A stretch of 64,000 bases of DNA from Mogibacterium sp. (GCA_017403955.1 JAFRDH010000007.1:124001-188000); one strand, 5' to 3'. Positions 9,653-19,217 are shown, counted from the first letter of the stretch. Program-made: numbers and translations. The notes: generated from the sequence alone by a model not told the origin.

Positions 9653-9802
9653 ATGAAACTCGATGTCAAGAAAATCAATGAAAAAGTCTCCGGCGCTTCT
9701 GTGGGAGTTGCTGTTGCTGCAGCATTCTTTAATGTAGCGCTCATTCTGATACAGCTTGTCAAGACTGTATCTGAAGAATCCGATAAACAACAGGAAGAGT
9801 AA
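9653..9802 (+). CDS. 49-aa single-span membrane peptide
   Basis: This small ORF reads MKLDVKKINEKVSG, a 20-residue apolar stretch (VGVAVAAAFFNVALILIQLV), and an acidic tail ending QQEE. It has an excellent ribosome site (GGGGAGGAGA, 8 bp upstream) and sits 45 bp after the metallophosphoesterase and 12 bp before the DUF362 gene, so it is very likely expressed in that operon. No known family. It may be an accessory subunit of one of the membrane enzymes next to it. Confidence 0.7.
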   Translation: MKLDVKKINEKVSGASVGVAVAAAFFNVALILIQLVKTVSEESDKQQEE

Positions 9803-9814
9803 GGAGAAAGCAGA

Positions 9815-10930
9815 GTGCAAAGGAACGAGATATGGCGTTCATACGGAACAGACTTCAAGGAGATGACCAAAAGACTGCTTTCTCAGTCCGGTCTGGCCGA
9901 GCTGCTTCCGGGAACGGCTGATCATGACCCTTGTATTGCTATCAAACCGAACCTCGTGACACCTGCACCGGCTTTTTTCGGGGGAACGACTCATCCGGAA
10001 GTCGTTGCAGGTATTATCGAGTTTCTGCAGGAGAGGGGATACAATAATATCGTTATTGCAGAAGGCTCATGGGTCGGTGACAAGACCAGTGAAGCTTTCG
10101 AGTACTGTGGATACAATCAGATCGCACGCGAGTATGGTGTATCCCTTCTTGACATGCAGAAAGATAAGGGAATCGATGTTGACTGCGCAGGGGTAAAACT
10201 CTCGATCTGCCGCAGTGTCAGGAACTGGGATTTCCTTATCAATGTGCCTGTTCTCAAGGGACATTGCCAGACGAACATTACTTGCGCTCTCAAGAACATC
10301 AAAGGACTGATCCCGAATACTGAGAAGAGGAGATTCCACACGATGGGTCTCCATAAGCCTATTGCTCATCTTAACGCAGGCATCAGGCAGGATTTTATCG
10401 TAATTGATCATATCTGCGGAGATCTCAGTTTTGAAGAAGGCGGAGATCCGGTCACCCGCAATTGCATAATGACGGCAGTCGATCCGGTACTTGTGGATTC
10501 TTATGTATGTTCACTCCTCGGATATGAGACGGATGAAGTAGAGTATATTGGTCTGGCTGAGGAGCTGGGCATCGGCAGCAGCGATCTTTCGGCGCTTAGA
10601 ATCATAACCTGTGAAGGAGAGCCTTACGAAGATCTGCCTTCCCGCAGCATTCTGGATGTGAGTTACGCAGTGGATGAAGTGGATTCATGCAGCGCATGTT
10701 ACGGAGTTCTGATCCCTGTGCTTGAAAGACTTAAGAAAGAAGGTCTTCTGGACAAGCTTCCATGTCGGATCGCTATAGGACAAGGCCACCGCGGCAAAAC
10801 CGGAACGCTTGGAATCGGCAATTGTACATCAGGCTTTGAAACCTGCGTCAGAGGCTGCCCGCCTAAAGAAAATGACATATATCTCAAGCTGAAAGAAATA
10901 GCTGAGCGCAATCAAAAAATCCCGGAGTAA
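9815..10930 (+). CDS. DUF362 domain-containing protein
   Basis: The 371-aa product matches the DUF362 family: IAIKPNLVTPAP, THPEVVAGIIEFL, IVIAEGSW, PVLKGHCQTNITCALKNIKG and SFEEGGDPV. The C-terminal part carries Cys residues (DSCSACYGV and GNCTSGFETCVRGCPPKE), which may bind a metal or Fe-S cluster instead of the ferredoxin domain found in some relatives. The reaction is unknown. A GTG start is used, with AAGGAGAAAG 5 bp upstream; no in-frame ATG is nearby. It ends 4 bp before the MBOAT gene. Confidence 0.85.
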   Translation: MQRNEIWRSYGTDFKEMTKRLLSQSGLAELLPGTADHDPCIAIKPNLVTPAPAFFGGTTHPEVVAGIIEFLQERGYNNIVIAEGSWVGDKTSEAFEYCGYNQIAREYGVSLLDMQKDKGIDVDCAGVKLSICRSVRNWDFLINVPVLKGHCQTNITCALKNIKGLIPNTEKRRFHTMGLHKPIAHLNAGIRQDFIVIDHICGDLSFEEGGDPVTRNCIMTAVDPVLVDSYVCSLLGYETDEVEYIGLAEELGIGSSDLSALRIITCEGEPYEDLPSRSILDVSYAVDEVDSCSACYGVLIPVLERLKKEGLLDKLPCRIAIGQGHRGKTGTLGIGNCTSGFETCVRGCPPKENDIYLKLKEIAERNQKIPE

Positions 10931-10934
10931 ATGA

Positions 10935-12344
10935 ATGCTCTTTGTTAGTTTAACTTTTTTATTTCTCTTTCTGCCCATGGTATTGGGGCTGTATTACATA
11001 TTAAAGGGACACAGGAATTTGCAGAATATCGTTCTATTCCTTGCAAGTCTCTTTTTTTACGCGTGGGGCGAGCCAAAATTTGTAGTTGTTTTATTGATCT
11101 CTATTATCTGCAATTGGCTCCTTGCTGCACTGATCGACAGAAGTACATCCGAACCGATCAGAAAAACCTATTTGTCTGTTGCAGTCCTGATCAATATCGG
11201 GCTGCTTTTTGTATATAAATATCTGAATTTCTTCGTTGCGCAGATCAACCATCTGGGAAGTCTGGATATTCAAATACGTGAGATCGCTCTTCCTATAGGG
11301 ATCTCTTTCTTTACATTCCAGGCATTATCATATGTTATTGATGTTTTCAGAGGCGAGAAATGCCAGAGCAATCCGTTCTATGTCGGATTATACATTTCCT
11401 TTTTCCCGCAGCTGATCGCGGGACCGATCATAAGATATAACACCATAGAGGATCAGATACTCAACAGAAAAGAATCCTTTGACGACTTCAAGTATGGGAC
11501 ACTACGCTTCGTGCAGGGGTTTTCCAAGAAGGTCCTGCTGGCGAATACCATGGCAGTCATTGCAGATAAGGCGTTCAGCCTTACCGGCGGCGATCTCACT
11601 GTCAGTTTTGCCTGGCTCGGAGCGATCGCATATACATTGCAGATTTTTTTCGACTTCTCGGGATACTCAGATATGGCTATTGGCCTTGGCAAGATGTTCG
11701 GGTTTCATTTTGATGAGAACTTCAACTACCCGTACATTTCAAGTTCGGTAACTGAATTCTGGAGGAGATGGCACATATCTCTGAGCACATGGTTCAGAGA
11801 TTATGTATATATCCCTCTTGGAGGGAACAGGACCGGAAGTTCTGCAAGGAATTATCTCAATCTGTTCGTCGTCTGGCTCCTGACCGGGATATGGCATGGA
11901 GCAAACTGGACTTTTATAGCCTGGGGATTATTGTACTTCGTGTTCCTGATCATCGAGAAAGCGACTCAGTTCGGGCGTTTTATCAATGATCATAAAGTGA
12001 TCGGACATATCTACACATTGTTTGTCGTAATCATGCTTTGGGTGATCTTCAGAGCTGACGGAATCCATCAGGCGGCAACATATATTGGGACCATGCTGGG
12101 CATTGCAGGCGCGGATATATACTCCGGTATGACTTGGGTCTATATCAAAGAGAATCTTGTGTACTTCATATTTGCTGTCGCACTGTCTACTGATCTGTTT
12201 GCACGTATCAGAAATAAAAGAGAAGTGCGGATCAGTGTCTTTGCAGATATCGCCGGTGAAGTATGTCTTGCTGCTGTATTTGCAGTATCTATCGTATACA
12301 TAATCAACGGAACATATAACCCGTTTATATACTTCCACTTCTGA
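10935..12344 (+). CDS. MBOAT-family O-acyltransferase (AlgI/DltB-like)
   Basis: The 469-aa multi-span membrane protein has the AlgI signatures: FQALSYVIDVFRG, FFPQLIAGPI, FFDFSGYSDMAIG, EFWRRWHISLSTWFRDYVYI and WHGANWTFIAWG with the catalytic His. Such proteins pass acyl groups, usually acetyl, across the membrane for esterification of exopolysaccharide, peptidoglycan or teichoic acid. The next gene encodes a DHHW/AlgX-like protein, the usual acceptor-side partner. The start lies 4 bp after the previous stop, with CCGGAG as ribosome site. Confidence 0.93.
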   Translation: MLFVSLTFLFLFLPMVLGLYYILKGHRNLQNIVLFLASLFFYAWGEPKFVVVLLISIICNWLLAALIDRSTSEPIRKTYLSVAVLINIGLLFVYKYLNFFVAQINHLGSLDIQIREIALPIGISFFTFQALSYVIDVFRGEKCQSNPFYVGLYISFFPQLIAGPIIRYNTIEDQILNRKESFDDFKYGTLRFVQGFSKKVLLANTMAVIADKAFSLTGGDLTVSFAWLGAIAYTLQIFFDFSGYSDMAIGLGKMFGFHFDENFNYPYISSSVTEFWRRWHISLSTWFRDYVYIPLGGNRTGSSARNYLNLFVVWLLTGIWHGANWTFIAWGLLYFVFLIIEKATQFGRFINDHKVIGHIYTLFVVIMLWVIFRADGIHQAATYIGTMLGIAGADIYSGMTWVYIKENLVYFIFAVALSTDLFARIRNKREVRISVFADIAGEVCLAAVFAVSIVYIINGTYNPFIYFHF

Positions 12345-12359
12345 TGACAGGAAGACAAA

Positions 12360-13580
12360 GTGAGAACCAGAGAAATGAATGATATGCAGAAGGCGGGCAG
12401 GACCCGCGGGATCACATTACTGATAATATTCTTAGCAATAGTAGTAAGTGGTTTTGTGTTCTCAATTTTTCATATACGGGGAATAGCCGAAACCGGCCGC
12501 AAACAGCTGTCTTCTGTTTTGCATGGGAAATCTTCTGTTTCCGAAGCACCGGCTGCGTTCGAGTCTTATTATGATGCCCTGTATTCTGCTCAGCCCTGGA
12601 GTCTTGACGTATTTTCGCTGACTCAAAGGGCTCTATGCAAGCATGAGACGAGAAACTTCGAGGTACTGAGGGCAAATAACTGCGCGCTGTATCTGCATGG
12701 TACAGAAGGAGAGATAAACGTTAAGGATCTTGAGACATTTGCTGATGAATGCGAGTTGTTATATGAGGCTGCAAATGAGAACGGAGGGAAATTCCTGTAT
12801 GTTCAGGCTCCTTTCAAAAATGTCGGCCAGGCTCCCGAACTTGCGGATTATTCCGGAGATATTACTGAAGAAAGCGAATCTTATCTTGATGACCTCATCA
12901 GAGCAAAAGGGATACCTGTGCTTGACTTAAGAGAATTCAGCGAGTGTACGGAGTACTATAATACAGATCACCACTGGACAGTCGGATCCTCGTTCAACGC
13001 ATCAAGAATTATAGGAGACGAGATCGAGAAGACTTATGGCATCGATCTTAAGGGACATGATTATTACGGAGACATGAATAATTATGATCCTGTAACATAT
13101 AAGGACTGCTTCCTTGGTTCTATAGGGATCAAGGTCGGGCCGTACTTCGGAGGGCGTGATGATTTTACTTTCTATGACCCTAAGTTTGAGACAGATCTGG
13201 AGTTTGAACATTATATCGATAATAAACTTGATTTTGAGCATTCCGGATCATTCCGCGATACATTCATAGATCAGGCTATTCTCGAGGACAGTAAATTCTA
13301 CAATAAGTTCGAGGCGAATATGTACGGCGCATATGTCGAGTCGATAATTCATAATCACAAGGCGGAGAATGATTATAAGGCGCTTCTGATCACTCATTCT
13401 TACGGAAGATCCATGGCAGAATATATGTGTCTGGACTACAGCGAGCTGAGATACCTCGACCCGCAGAAGGGGAGATACAATGATGACCTCGTGGAATATA
13501 TAAAAGAATACAAACCTGATGTAGTGATCTATATGTTCAACGATGCGATAAATGTCGGCGATGGGAAGTGGACAGAATAG
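12360..13580 (+). CDS. DHHW-domain (AlgX/AlgJ-like) acetylation partner protein
   Basis: The 406-aa product has one N-terminal membrane anchor (about residues 17-38) and an extracytoplasmic SGNH-like domain. The DHHW signature TDHHWTVGSSFNASRII lies near residues 201-217, and LLITHSYGRSMAEY near 343 could hold the catalytic Ser. This is the standard partner of MBOAT acyltransferases and transfers the acyl group to the glycan. The GTG start has AGGAAG 5 bp upstream; an in-frame ATG at 12375 is the alternative. No promoter is visible in the 15-bp gap, so it is co-transcribed with the MBOAT gene. Confidence 0.85.
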   Translation: MRTREMNDMQKAGRTRGITLLIIFLAIVVSGFVFSIFHIRGIAETGRKQLSSVLHGKSSVSEAPAAFESYYDALYSAQPWSLDVFSLTQRALCKHETRNFEVLRANNCALYLHGTEGEINVKDLETFADECELLYEAANENGGKFLYVQAPFKNVGQAPELADYSGDITEESESYLDDLIRAKGIPVLDLREFSECTEYYNTDHHWTVGSSFNASRIIGDEIEKTYGIDLKGHDYYGDMNNYDPVTYKDCFLGSIGIKVGPYFGGRDDFTFYDPKFETDLEFEHYIDNKLDFEHSGSFRDTFIDQAILEDSKFYNKFEANMYGAYVESIIHNHKAENDYKALLITHSYGRSMAEYMCLDYSELRYLDPQKGRYNDDLVEYIKEYKPDVVIYMFNDAINVGDGKWTE

Positions 13581-13634
13581 CTGTCTCACGATGCGCTTTT
13601 GTCTTGCAATTGTCACAAGAATTGTTAAGAAAGC

Positions 13635-13663
13635 TTGACTTGAAGAGAGATTAAACGTAATAT
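13635..13663 (+). promoter_or_regulatory. sigma-A-type promoter for the glycerophosphodiesterase gene
   Basis: TTGACT (13635-13640) and TAATAT (13658-13663) are separated by 17 bp. The start codon is 75 bp downstream. It lies in the gap after the envelope operon and marks a new transcription unit. Confidence 0.7.
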
Positions 13664-13738
13664 CCAATACGCATAGACTTGCAGTACTATGCCCCAATAT
13701 TCATTAGACACAATATTACAGTAGTAAGGTAAAAATAA

Positions 13739-14677
13739 ATGGCTGGTAAACGTAAAAAGAATCAAAGAAAAACGATAATTCTCATAGTGGTAATGCTTCT
13801 CCTTTGCGTTGCTGCTTCATTATATATTCTGAAGCTGGCAGGCGGCGGTTTCCCGCAGGATAATACCGCGGAGAACACTGAGAACCAGGAAACTCCATCT
13901 GCTGAGGAGATCGCACAAGCTGAGGAGGAAGCTGCTGCCAAGGCTGCAGCTGAGGCTGAGGCAGCTTTGCTCGAGCAGGCGGCTTCGCATGTATATTCGC
14001 ACAGAGGAGCCGGCGGAGAAGACGAGCTTTCGGAGGTCGCTTATGAGCAGGCGGTAGCCGCAGGATCGAAGTTTATCGAGGCAGACATGGTCGTTTCCGC
14101 GCAAGGCACGATTTATGTTTCTCATGATGACTATGCCAAGGACATGACCGGAATAGACGGATATTTCTCCGGAATGACTGACGCACAGATCGATGCGATC
14201 ACTACAAGGGCCGGCCACAAAATGCTCAAACTCAGAGATCTTTTTGATAAATACGGCGACACTGTAACATACCTTGTCGATATCAAATATTCGAGCAACC
14301 GCAACTTCAATGCTTTGGCTGACCTCATCAGGGAATACGATAATGCCGACAACGTAATAGTAACATCCTTCTATCTGGATGCGATAAGCCCATTCGAGAG
14401 GAACTTCCCTGACATGAAAAAGCTCTACCTTTGCTATGATCAGGCTACTTTCAATGTTGCGCTCAACGCTTCATACCTTGACATCCTTTGCGTACCAAAG
14501 GAGATAATGAATGCAGACAATCTCAAAGCTGCTCATGACAGCGGCAAGCAGTTCAGCGCATGGGTACTGAACAGTGAAGAAGAGATCCGCTCCGCGATAG
14601 ACCTCGGTGTCGATTCATACTTTACTGATGACACCGGCCTCGCGATAGACCTCGAAAAACAATACAGAACCGAATAA
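13739..14677 (+). CDS. membrane-anchored glycerophosphodiester phosphodiesterase
   Basis: The 312-aa product has one membrane segment (about residues 11-31), an Ala/Glu-rich helical linker (about 42-82) and a GDPD domain. The catalytic blocks are HRGAGGE (near 87), FIEADM (near 115) and VSHDD (near 128), all present. It should hydrolyse glycerophosphodiesters, from phospholipids or teichoic acids, to glycerol-3-phosphate outside the membrane. The domain of about 230 residues is of normal size. A terminator follows. Confidence 0.88.
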   Translation: MAGKRKKNQRKTIILIVVMLLLCVAASLYILKLAGGGFPQDNTAENTENQETPSAEEIAQAEEEAAAKAAAEAEAALLEQAASHVYSHRGAGGEDELSEVAYEQAVAAGSKFIEADMVVSAQGTIYVSHDDYAKDMTGIDGYFSGMTDAQIDAITTRAGHKMLKLRDLFDKYGDTVTYLVDIKYSSNRNFNALADLIREYDNADNVIVTSFYLDAISPFERNFPDMKKLYLCYDQATFNVALNASYLDILCVPKEIMNADNLKAAHDSGKQFSAWVLNSEEEIRSAIDLGVDSYFTDDTGLAIDLEKQYRTE

Positions 14678-14700
14678 TTAAAAAAACAAACGAATAATAA

Positions 14701-14763
14701 AAAACCCTGCTTGAGATTAGATGGGAGATCATCTAATTGGGTGCGTCTCTTGCAGGGTTTTTT
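14701..14763 (+). terminator. nested stem-loop terminator
   Basis: An outer stem AAAACCCTGC / GCAGGGTTTT (14701-14710 with 14752-14761) encloses an inner stem TTAGATG / CATCTAA (14717-14723 with 14730-14736). A T run ends at 14763. It separates the phosphodiesterase gene from the convergent reductase gene, and the A-rich left flank would let it work on both strands. Confidence 0.75.
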
Positions 14764-14817
14764 GTATTGTAAGGAGATTGATGATTAACCAATGATGATT
14801 AATCATTGATAGTGAAA

Positions 14818-15756
14818 TTATCTGCCGAGGTAGAGTGACTGCTTAGCAAGTACGAGGTAGAGGATCATTTCGTTGCAAGGTGTTGGGATACCGTGCTTCT
14901 GGCCGAGCTTAACAACTGCGCCGTTGATGATCATGATCTCTGTCTCGCGCTGGTGAGTAACAGCCTGTACCATTGAGCTGATTGTCTCGTCTGTAGCACG
15001 GGATACTTCATATGCGTGCTCGAGTTCTTCTTCGTAGTTAAGTGTGCATCCGTCTGCATTAGCAACTGCGATAGCTTCTTTTACCAGTCTCTTTGTGAGC
15101 TCGTTAGCATATTTGTTCTTTGAAATGAATCCGTTAGGAGTTCCAAGAAGTGCGCTTACGCCGTTGATAGCAACGTTTGCGGAAAGCTTATGCCAAATAG
15201 CGTTAAGAACGTTCTCATGTACGTCTGTCTCAAGACCGGCGATGCGGAATGCCTCTGCAACTTCCTCGATCTTTGCCATAGGAGCCTTTGGGGAACCCAT
15301 GTTGGTTGAACCATAACCAGTGTGTCTTACATGACCAGGCTCGATTGGTGTAGCGCCGAATGCAGTGTTTCCGATGATGATCTGCTCTTCAGGAACAACC
15401 TTAGCGATCTCATCATAGTTACCATAACCGTTCTGCAGGCAAAGGATCATTGTGTGTTCATCGATCATTGGGAGAGCATTGCGAACAGCTGCCTCGAGGA
15501 ACTTATAGTGAACGAATACGATCAGGAGATCAACAACGCCGATTTCCTTAGGATCAGTAGTAGCGATAGCAGGGCGAACTGAAATAGTCTCACCGTCACC
15601 ATAGCCAGGTGCACATCTGTCGATCAGAATACCGTGCTTATTTATGTTCTCGATTACTGGTTCAAATGTGTCCAGAACACATACTTCATGCTTCTGAACA
15701 AGATAGCTAGCATAGCAGCTTCCGATTGCTCCACATCCGACAAATCCGATTCTCAT
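14818..15756 (-). CDS. ketopantoate reductase family oxidoreductase (ApbA/PanE-like)
   Basis: The 312-aa product starts MRIGFVGCGAIGSCYASYL, a Rossmann NAD(P)-binding motif, and carries the ApbA family layout: VLCLQNGYGN-type segment (MILCLQNGYGNYDEI), then a helical C-terminal domain with NAIWHKLSANVAINGVSALLG, where the conserved Lys and Asn lie. PanE reduces 2-dehydropantoate in CoA synthesis, but the family is broad and no other pantothenate gene is nearby, so the substrate is uncertain. AAGGAGGAAAT lies 5 bp upstream of the start. It stands alone on the minus strand. Confidence 0.8.
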   Translation of the reverse strand: MRIGFVGCGAIGSCYASYLVQKHEVCVLDTFEPVIENINKHGILIDRCAPGYGDGETISVRPAIATTDPKEIGVVDLLIVFVHYKFLEAAVRNALPMIDEHTMILCLQNGYGNYDEIAKVVPEEQIIIGNTAFGATPIEPGHVRHTGYGSTNMGSPKAPMAKIEEVAEAFRIAGLETDVHENVLNAIWHKLSANVAINGVSALLGTPNGFISKNKYANELTKRLVKEAIAVANADGCTLNYEEELEHAYEVSRATDETISSMVQAVTHQRETEIMIINGAVVKLGQKHGIPTPCNEMILYLVLAKQSLYLGR

Positions 15757-16023
15757 TGTAATTTCCTCCTTGATACGTTGTGAGTTATAAGAGATTTTTC
15801 TGTTTGATCTCCGATGGTTTTCGTTGTTTTCGTGTTAAAAAATAGTTTTCATCATGTGTCTGAAAAGTTAGTTAAAATATTGTCCTATGTCTGACATATG
15901 ATGTAATACAAAGATATACTTTTTGTCTCGGAATAGCAACCCCTTTTTGTGTTTTTTCTGTAAAATTTTTCATCTTTTCGGGGCAAAGTAGAGCGGATCG
16001 TAAAATGTACAGCAAAATAGCTA

Positions 16024-16051
16024 TTGACATTCATCTTTTTTGGAGTATGAT
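16024..16051 (+). promoter_or_regulatory. promoter of the GH13-glgA operon, in a 323-bp divergent gap
   Basis: TTGACA (16024-16029), a 16-bp spacer and TATGAT (16046-16051) lie just upstream of AAGGAGGG and the GH13 start, giving a short leader. The gap 15757-16079 separates divergent genes and is AT-rich. Apart from this promoter and the ribosome sites I see no gene or clear operator in it. Confidence 0.7.
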
Positions 16052-16079
16052 GCATCAAGTAAAGGAGGGTTAAAATCGA

Positions 16080-17663
16080 ATGGCATGGTATGAGGAAGCT
16101 GTTTTCTATCATATATATCCACTGGGACTTCTGGGAGCACCGGAGGAAAATAACTACGGCGAGCCGGTTCACAGGCTGCCGGAACTGAAAGAGTGGGTAA
16201 GTCATATGAAGACTATCGGCGCTGATGCACTCTACCTCGGACCGTGTTTTTCGTCCGGTTCTCACGGATACGATACAACAGATTACCGCAGACTGGATGA
16301 GCGCCTCGGAACGAATGAGGATCTCGCTGATCTTGTGGGATTCTGCCATGAGAACGGTGTGCGCGTGATCCTTGACGGAGTCTTCAACCACACAGGTCGC
16401 GATTTTTTCGCCTTCAGAGACCTTAAAGCATACAGGGAGAACAGCCGTTACCGTGAGTGGTATTGCGATGTCAACTTCATGGGCAATAACGAATACGGCG
16501 ATGGTTTTTCTTATCAGAACTGGGGCGGCTACAATCTGCTGCCAAAGCTGAACCTCTATAATCCGGAGGTCAGGGAATATCTGTATGATACTATCAGATT
16601 CTGGGTCAGAGAGTTCGATATCGATGGTCTCAGGCTCGATGCCGCTGACGTGCTGGAGCATAACTTCATGAGAGGCCTTCGCGGACTTGCAAATGATCTG
16701 GCGAATGGATCAAAGAAGGATTTCTGGCTTATGGGCGAAGTGATCCATGGTGACTATTCACGCTGGGTCAACGAGAATACTTTACACTCCGTCACAAACT
16801 ATGCGCTGCACAAAGCTCTTTACAGTGCGCACAATGACCATAACTACTTTGAGATCGCACATACTATCCGCAGGCAGGAACAGATGGGCCTCGGCGGCAA
16901 CGTGCATCTATACAATTTTACAGACAATCATGATGTCGAGCGCATCATGACCAAGCTCAATAACAAGCGTCATTTCCTGCCGGTGCATGTCCTGCTGTAT
17001 ACTTTGCCGGGGATACCTTCCGTGTATTACGGTTCGGAGTTCGGCATCGAGGGAAAGAAGATGAGAGGAAGCGATGCATCGCTCAGGCCGTATCTTTCAC
17101 TCTCGGAGCTTACGGCAGAGAGAAAAGCTCCGCTTGAGATCATGCAGGCGCTCGGACATATCCACCGTGAAGAATCAGCACTTTGGTACGGGGATTATCG
17201 TGAGCTTGAATTGACTACGACAAAATATGCTTATGCACGCGGCGACCTTCTTGTGACGGTCACAAACAGCGATGCAGAGGAACATTTTGATCTTCCGGCA
17301 AGCGGCACGTATAAAGGCGCGCTTACTGGAAGAGAAATAAAAGAAGATCAAGGCAGACTTCGCTTCTCGCTTGAAGGAAATAGCGGCGAGATCTGGATAC
17401 CTGCCGGTGAGAAGAAGCAATATGAGCCGGTCAGAACGGTGATCGAAGTCCGGGACACATCTCACGACGAGACATCGACCGCAGATTTTGCACCTGAAAG
17501 GGCTAAAGGAAAGAGCTACGAAGAGATGAGTATCGAAGAGCTTCAGGCTGAGATACTCGCAAAACTTGCCGCAAACGGGCCTGTCACTGATCGCATGAAA
17601 CAAGATGTAAGAGAAAATGTTTACCGGGATTCTCTGCTCAACTGGGTCAAGAGCTTCCGGTAG
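16080..17663 (+). CDS. GH13 alpha-amylase family enzyme with extra C-terminal tail
   Basis: The 527-aa protein has a GH13 catalytic barrel with all four regions: DGVFNHTG (about 98-105), GLRLDAADV with the nucleophile Asp (about 183-191), GEVIHGD with the acid/base Glu (about 219-225) and FTDNHDVER (about 280-288). There is no signal peptide, so it acts on cytosolic alpha-glucans. A beta domain (about 375-450) and a charged helical tail of about 60 residues follow. The start follows AAGGAGGG. It lies 33 bp before glycogen synthase, pointing to glycogen or maltodextrin turnover. The exact specificity cannot be told. Confidence 0.88.
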   Translation: MAWYEEAVFYHIYPLGLLGAPEENNYGEPVHRLPELKEWVSHMKTIGADALYLGPCFSSGSHGYDTTDYRRLDERLGTNEDLADLVGFCHENGVRVILDGVFNHTGRDFFAFRDLKAYRENSRYREWYCDVNFMGNNEYGDGFSYQNWGGYNLLPKLNLYNPEVREYLYDTIRFWVREFDIDGLRLDAADVLEHNFMRGLRGLANDLANGSKKDFWLMGEVIHGDYSRWVNENTLHSVTNYALHKALYSAHNDHNYFEIAHTIRRQEQMGLGGNVHLYNFTDNHDVERIMTKLNNKRHFLPVHVLLYTLPGIPSVYYGSEFGIEGKKMRGSDASLRPYLSLSELTAERKAPLEIMQALGHIHREESALWYGDYRELELTTTKYAYARGDLLVTVTNSDAEEHFDLPASGTYKGALTGREIKEDQGRLRFSLEGNSGEIWIPAGEKKQYEPVRTVIEVRDTSHDETSTADFAPERAKGKSYEEMSIEELQAEILAKLAANGPVTDRMKQDVRENVYRDSLLNWVKSFR

Positions 17664-17696
17664 TACCCGTATATGAAACAGGAGGTTATTCCAATA

Positions 17697-19184
17697 ATGA
17701 CTGAAACTAAAACAACAACTACAATGCCTGAGCCAAGAAGAAGTATTGCCTTCATCGGTTCAGAATGCTATCCGTTCGTCAAGACAGGCGGACTCGGAGA
17801 CGTAATGTACGCACTCCCTAAAGCTTTGACAGAGCTCAACTGCGACGTGAAGGTCATCCTTCCTCGTTACAGCTGCATCCCACAGAAATATCAGGAAAAA
17901 ATGGTCTATCGCGGATCATTCAACATGGATCTTTGTGCAGACGGAAGATCATTCTATGTAGGAATCATGGAATACGTATGGGACGGAGTAGTCTACGATT
18001 TCATCGACAACCAGGAATTCTTCTCAAACGGCAATCCGTATACGAACCTCGTTGACGATATCCCGAAATTCTGCTACTTCTCCAAGGCAGCTTTGGCGGC
18101 TCTGAACTATATGGACTGGATCCCTGATGTGATCCACTGCCACGACTGGCAGGCAAGCCTTGTACCTGTGCTCCTTCGCACACAGTTCGCAGATACACCG
18201 ATCAAGGATGCCAAGACGATCGTTACGATCCACAACCTCAGATTCCAGGGCGTTTATAACATCGACACTGTCCGTTACTGGACCAACCTGCCTGAATACA
18301 TCTTCAACAAAGACGTACTCAAGACAGGATATGAAGATGCCAACATGCTCAAGGGCGGACTTACTTATGCAGATGTCATCACGACTGTCAGCAACACTTA
18401 CTCCGGTGAGATCCAGACTCCGTTCTTCGGAGAAAGCCTTGATGCACATCTTCGCTACCACTCAGGAAAGCTTCGCGGCATAGTCAATGGTATCGACGTT
18501 ATCCAGTGGAATCCGAAGGAAGATACCAAGCTTGCTGCTCCTTATGATATCAGTGATGTTCTCGAACAGAAGAAAGCTAACAAGAAAGCTCTTCAGGAAG
18601 AACTCGGACTTGAGGTTAATGAAGACAAGTTTGTCATCGGACTTATTTCAAGACTGACAGACCAGAAGGGTCTCGATCTTGTCAACGAGATCCTGCCGTC
18701 ACTTATCGACGGTAACACACAGGTAGTCGTTCTCGGAACAGGCGACCCGCGCTATGAAGAATCATTCCGCAACTTTGAGTATCAGTTCAAGGGAAGCGAA
18801 TGTTCATGCATCATGTACGATGAGGGAAGAGCACACAGGATCTACGCCGGTTCAGACGCGCTTCTGGTACCATCACTCTTCGAGCCATGTGGACTGACAC
18901 AGCTTATCGCTATGCGCTACGGTACAGTTCCAATCGTTCGTGAAACAGGCGGACTCAAGGATACAGTCGAGCCGTACAACCAGTTCACAAATGAGGGCAA
19001 TGGCTTCACATTCGACCGTTACGAAGCAGGTCTTCTCTATGACGCAGTCAACCGTGCTAAGACATTGTATTTCACGAACCGCTGGTGCTGGGATGAGATG
19101 GTCCAGCGCAACATGGCAAAAGATGTTTCCTGGGAGGTTTCAGCACAGCAATACAGAGATCTTTACCTCGAACTTAAACCGTGA
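17697..19184 (+). CDS. glgA: glycogen synthase
   Basis: The 495-aa protein is a GT5 glycogen/starch synthase: FVKTGGLGDVMYALPKAL (ADP-glucose binding Lys), CHDWQASLVPVLLRT, ITTVSNTYSGEI, GLISRLTDQKGLDL and LVPSLFEPCGLTQL with the E-X7-E region. It extends glycogen chains from ADP-glucose. I chose the ATG at 17697 because the AGGAGG site (17681-17686) lies inside an in-frame extension that begins at 17673. Length is typical. It follows the GH13 gene and is closed by a terminator. Confidence 0.95.
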   Translation: MTETKTTTTMPEPRRSIAFIGSECYPFVKTGGLGDVMYALPKALTELNCDVKVILPRYSCIPQKYQEKMVYRGSFNMDLCADGRSFYVGIMEYVWDGVVYDFIDNQEFFSNGNPYTNLVDDIPKFCYFSKAALAALNYMDWIPDVIHCHDWQASLVPVLLRTQFADTPIKDAKTIVTIHNLRFQGVYNIDTVRYWTNLPEYIFNKDVLKTGYEDANMLKGGLTYADVITTVSNTYSGEIQTPFFGESLDAHLRYHSGKLRGIVNGIDVIQWNPKEDTKLAAPYDISDVLEQKKANKKALQEELGLEVNEDKFVIGLISRLTDQKGLDLVNEILPSLIDGNTQVVVLGTGDPRYEESFRNFEYQFKGSECSCIMYDEGRAHRIYAGSDALLVPSLFEPCGLTQLIAMRYGTVPIVRETGGLKDTVEPYNQFTNEGNGFTFDRYEAGLLYDAVNRAKTLYFTNRWCWDEMVQRNMAKDVSWEVSAQQYRDLYLELKP

Positions 19185-19189
19185 TAATG

Positions 19190-19217
19190 AAAACCGCTGC
19201 GAAGACAGCGGTTTTTT
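19190..19217 (+). terminator. Rho-independent terminator after glgA
   Basis: Stem AAAACCGCTG / CAGCGGTTTT with a 6-base loop, followed by a T run to 19217, just after the glgA stop. Confidence 0.9.

Noticed and set aside
15885-16661. A 258-codon open frame on the minus strand opposite the GH13 gene
   Set aside because: It overlaps a gene with all GH13 motifs, has no ribosome site, and its translation looks unlike a real protein.
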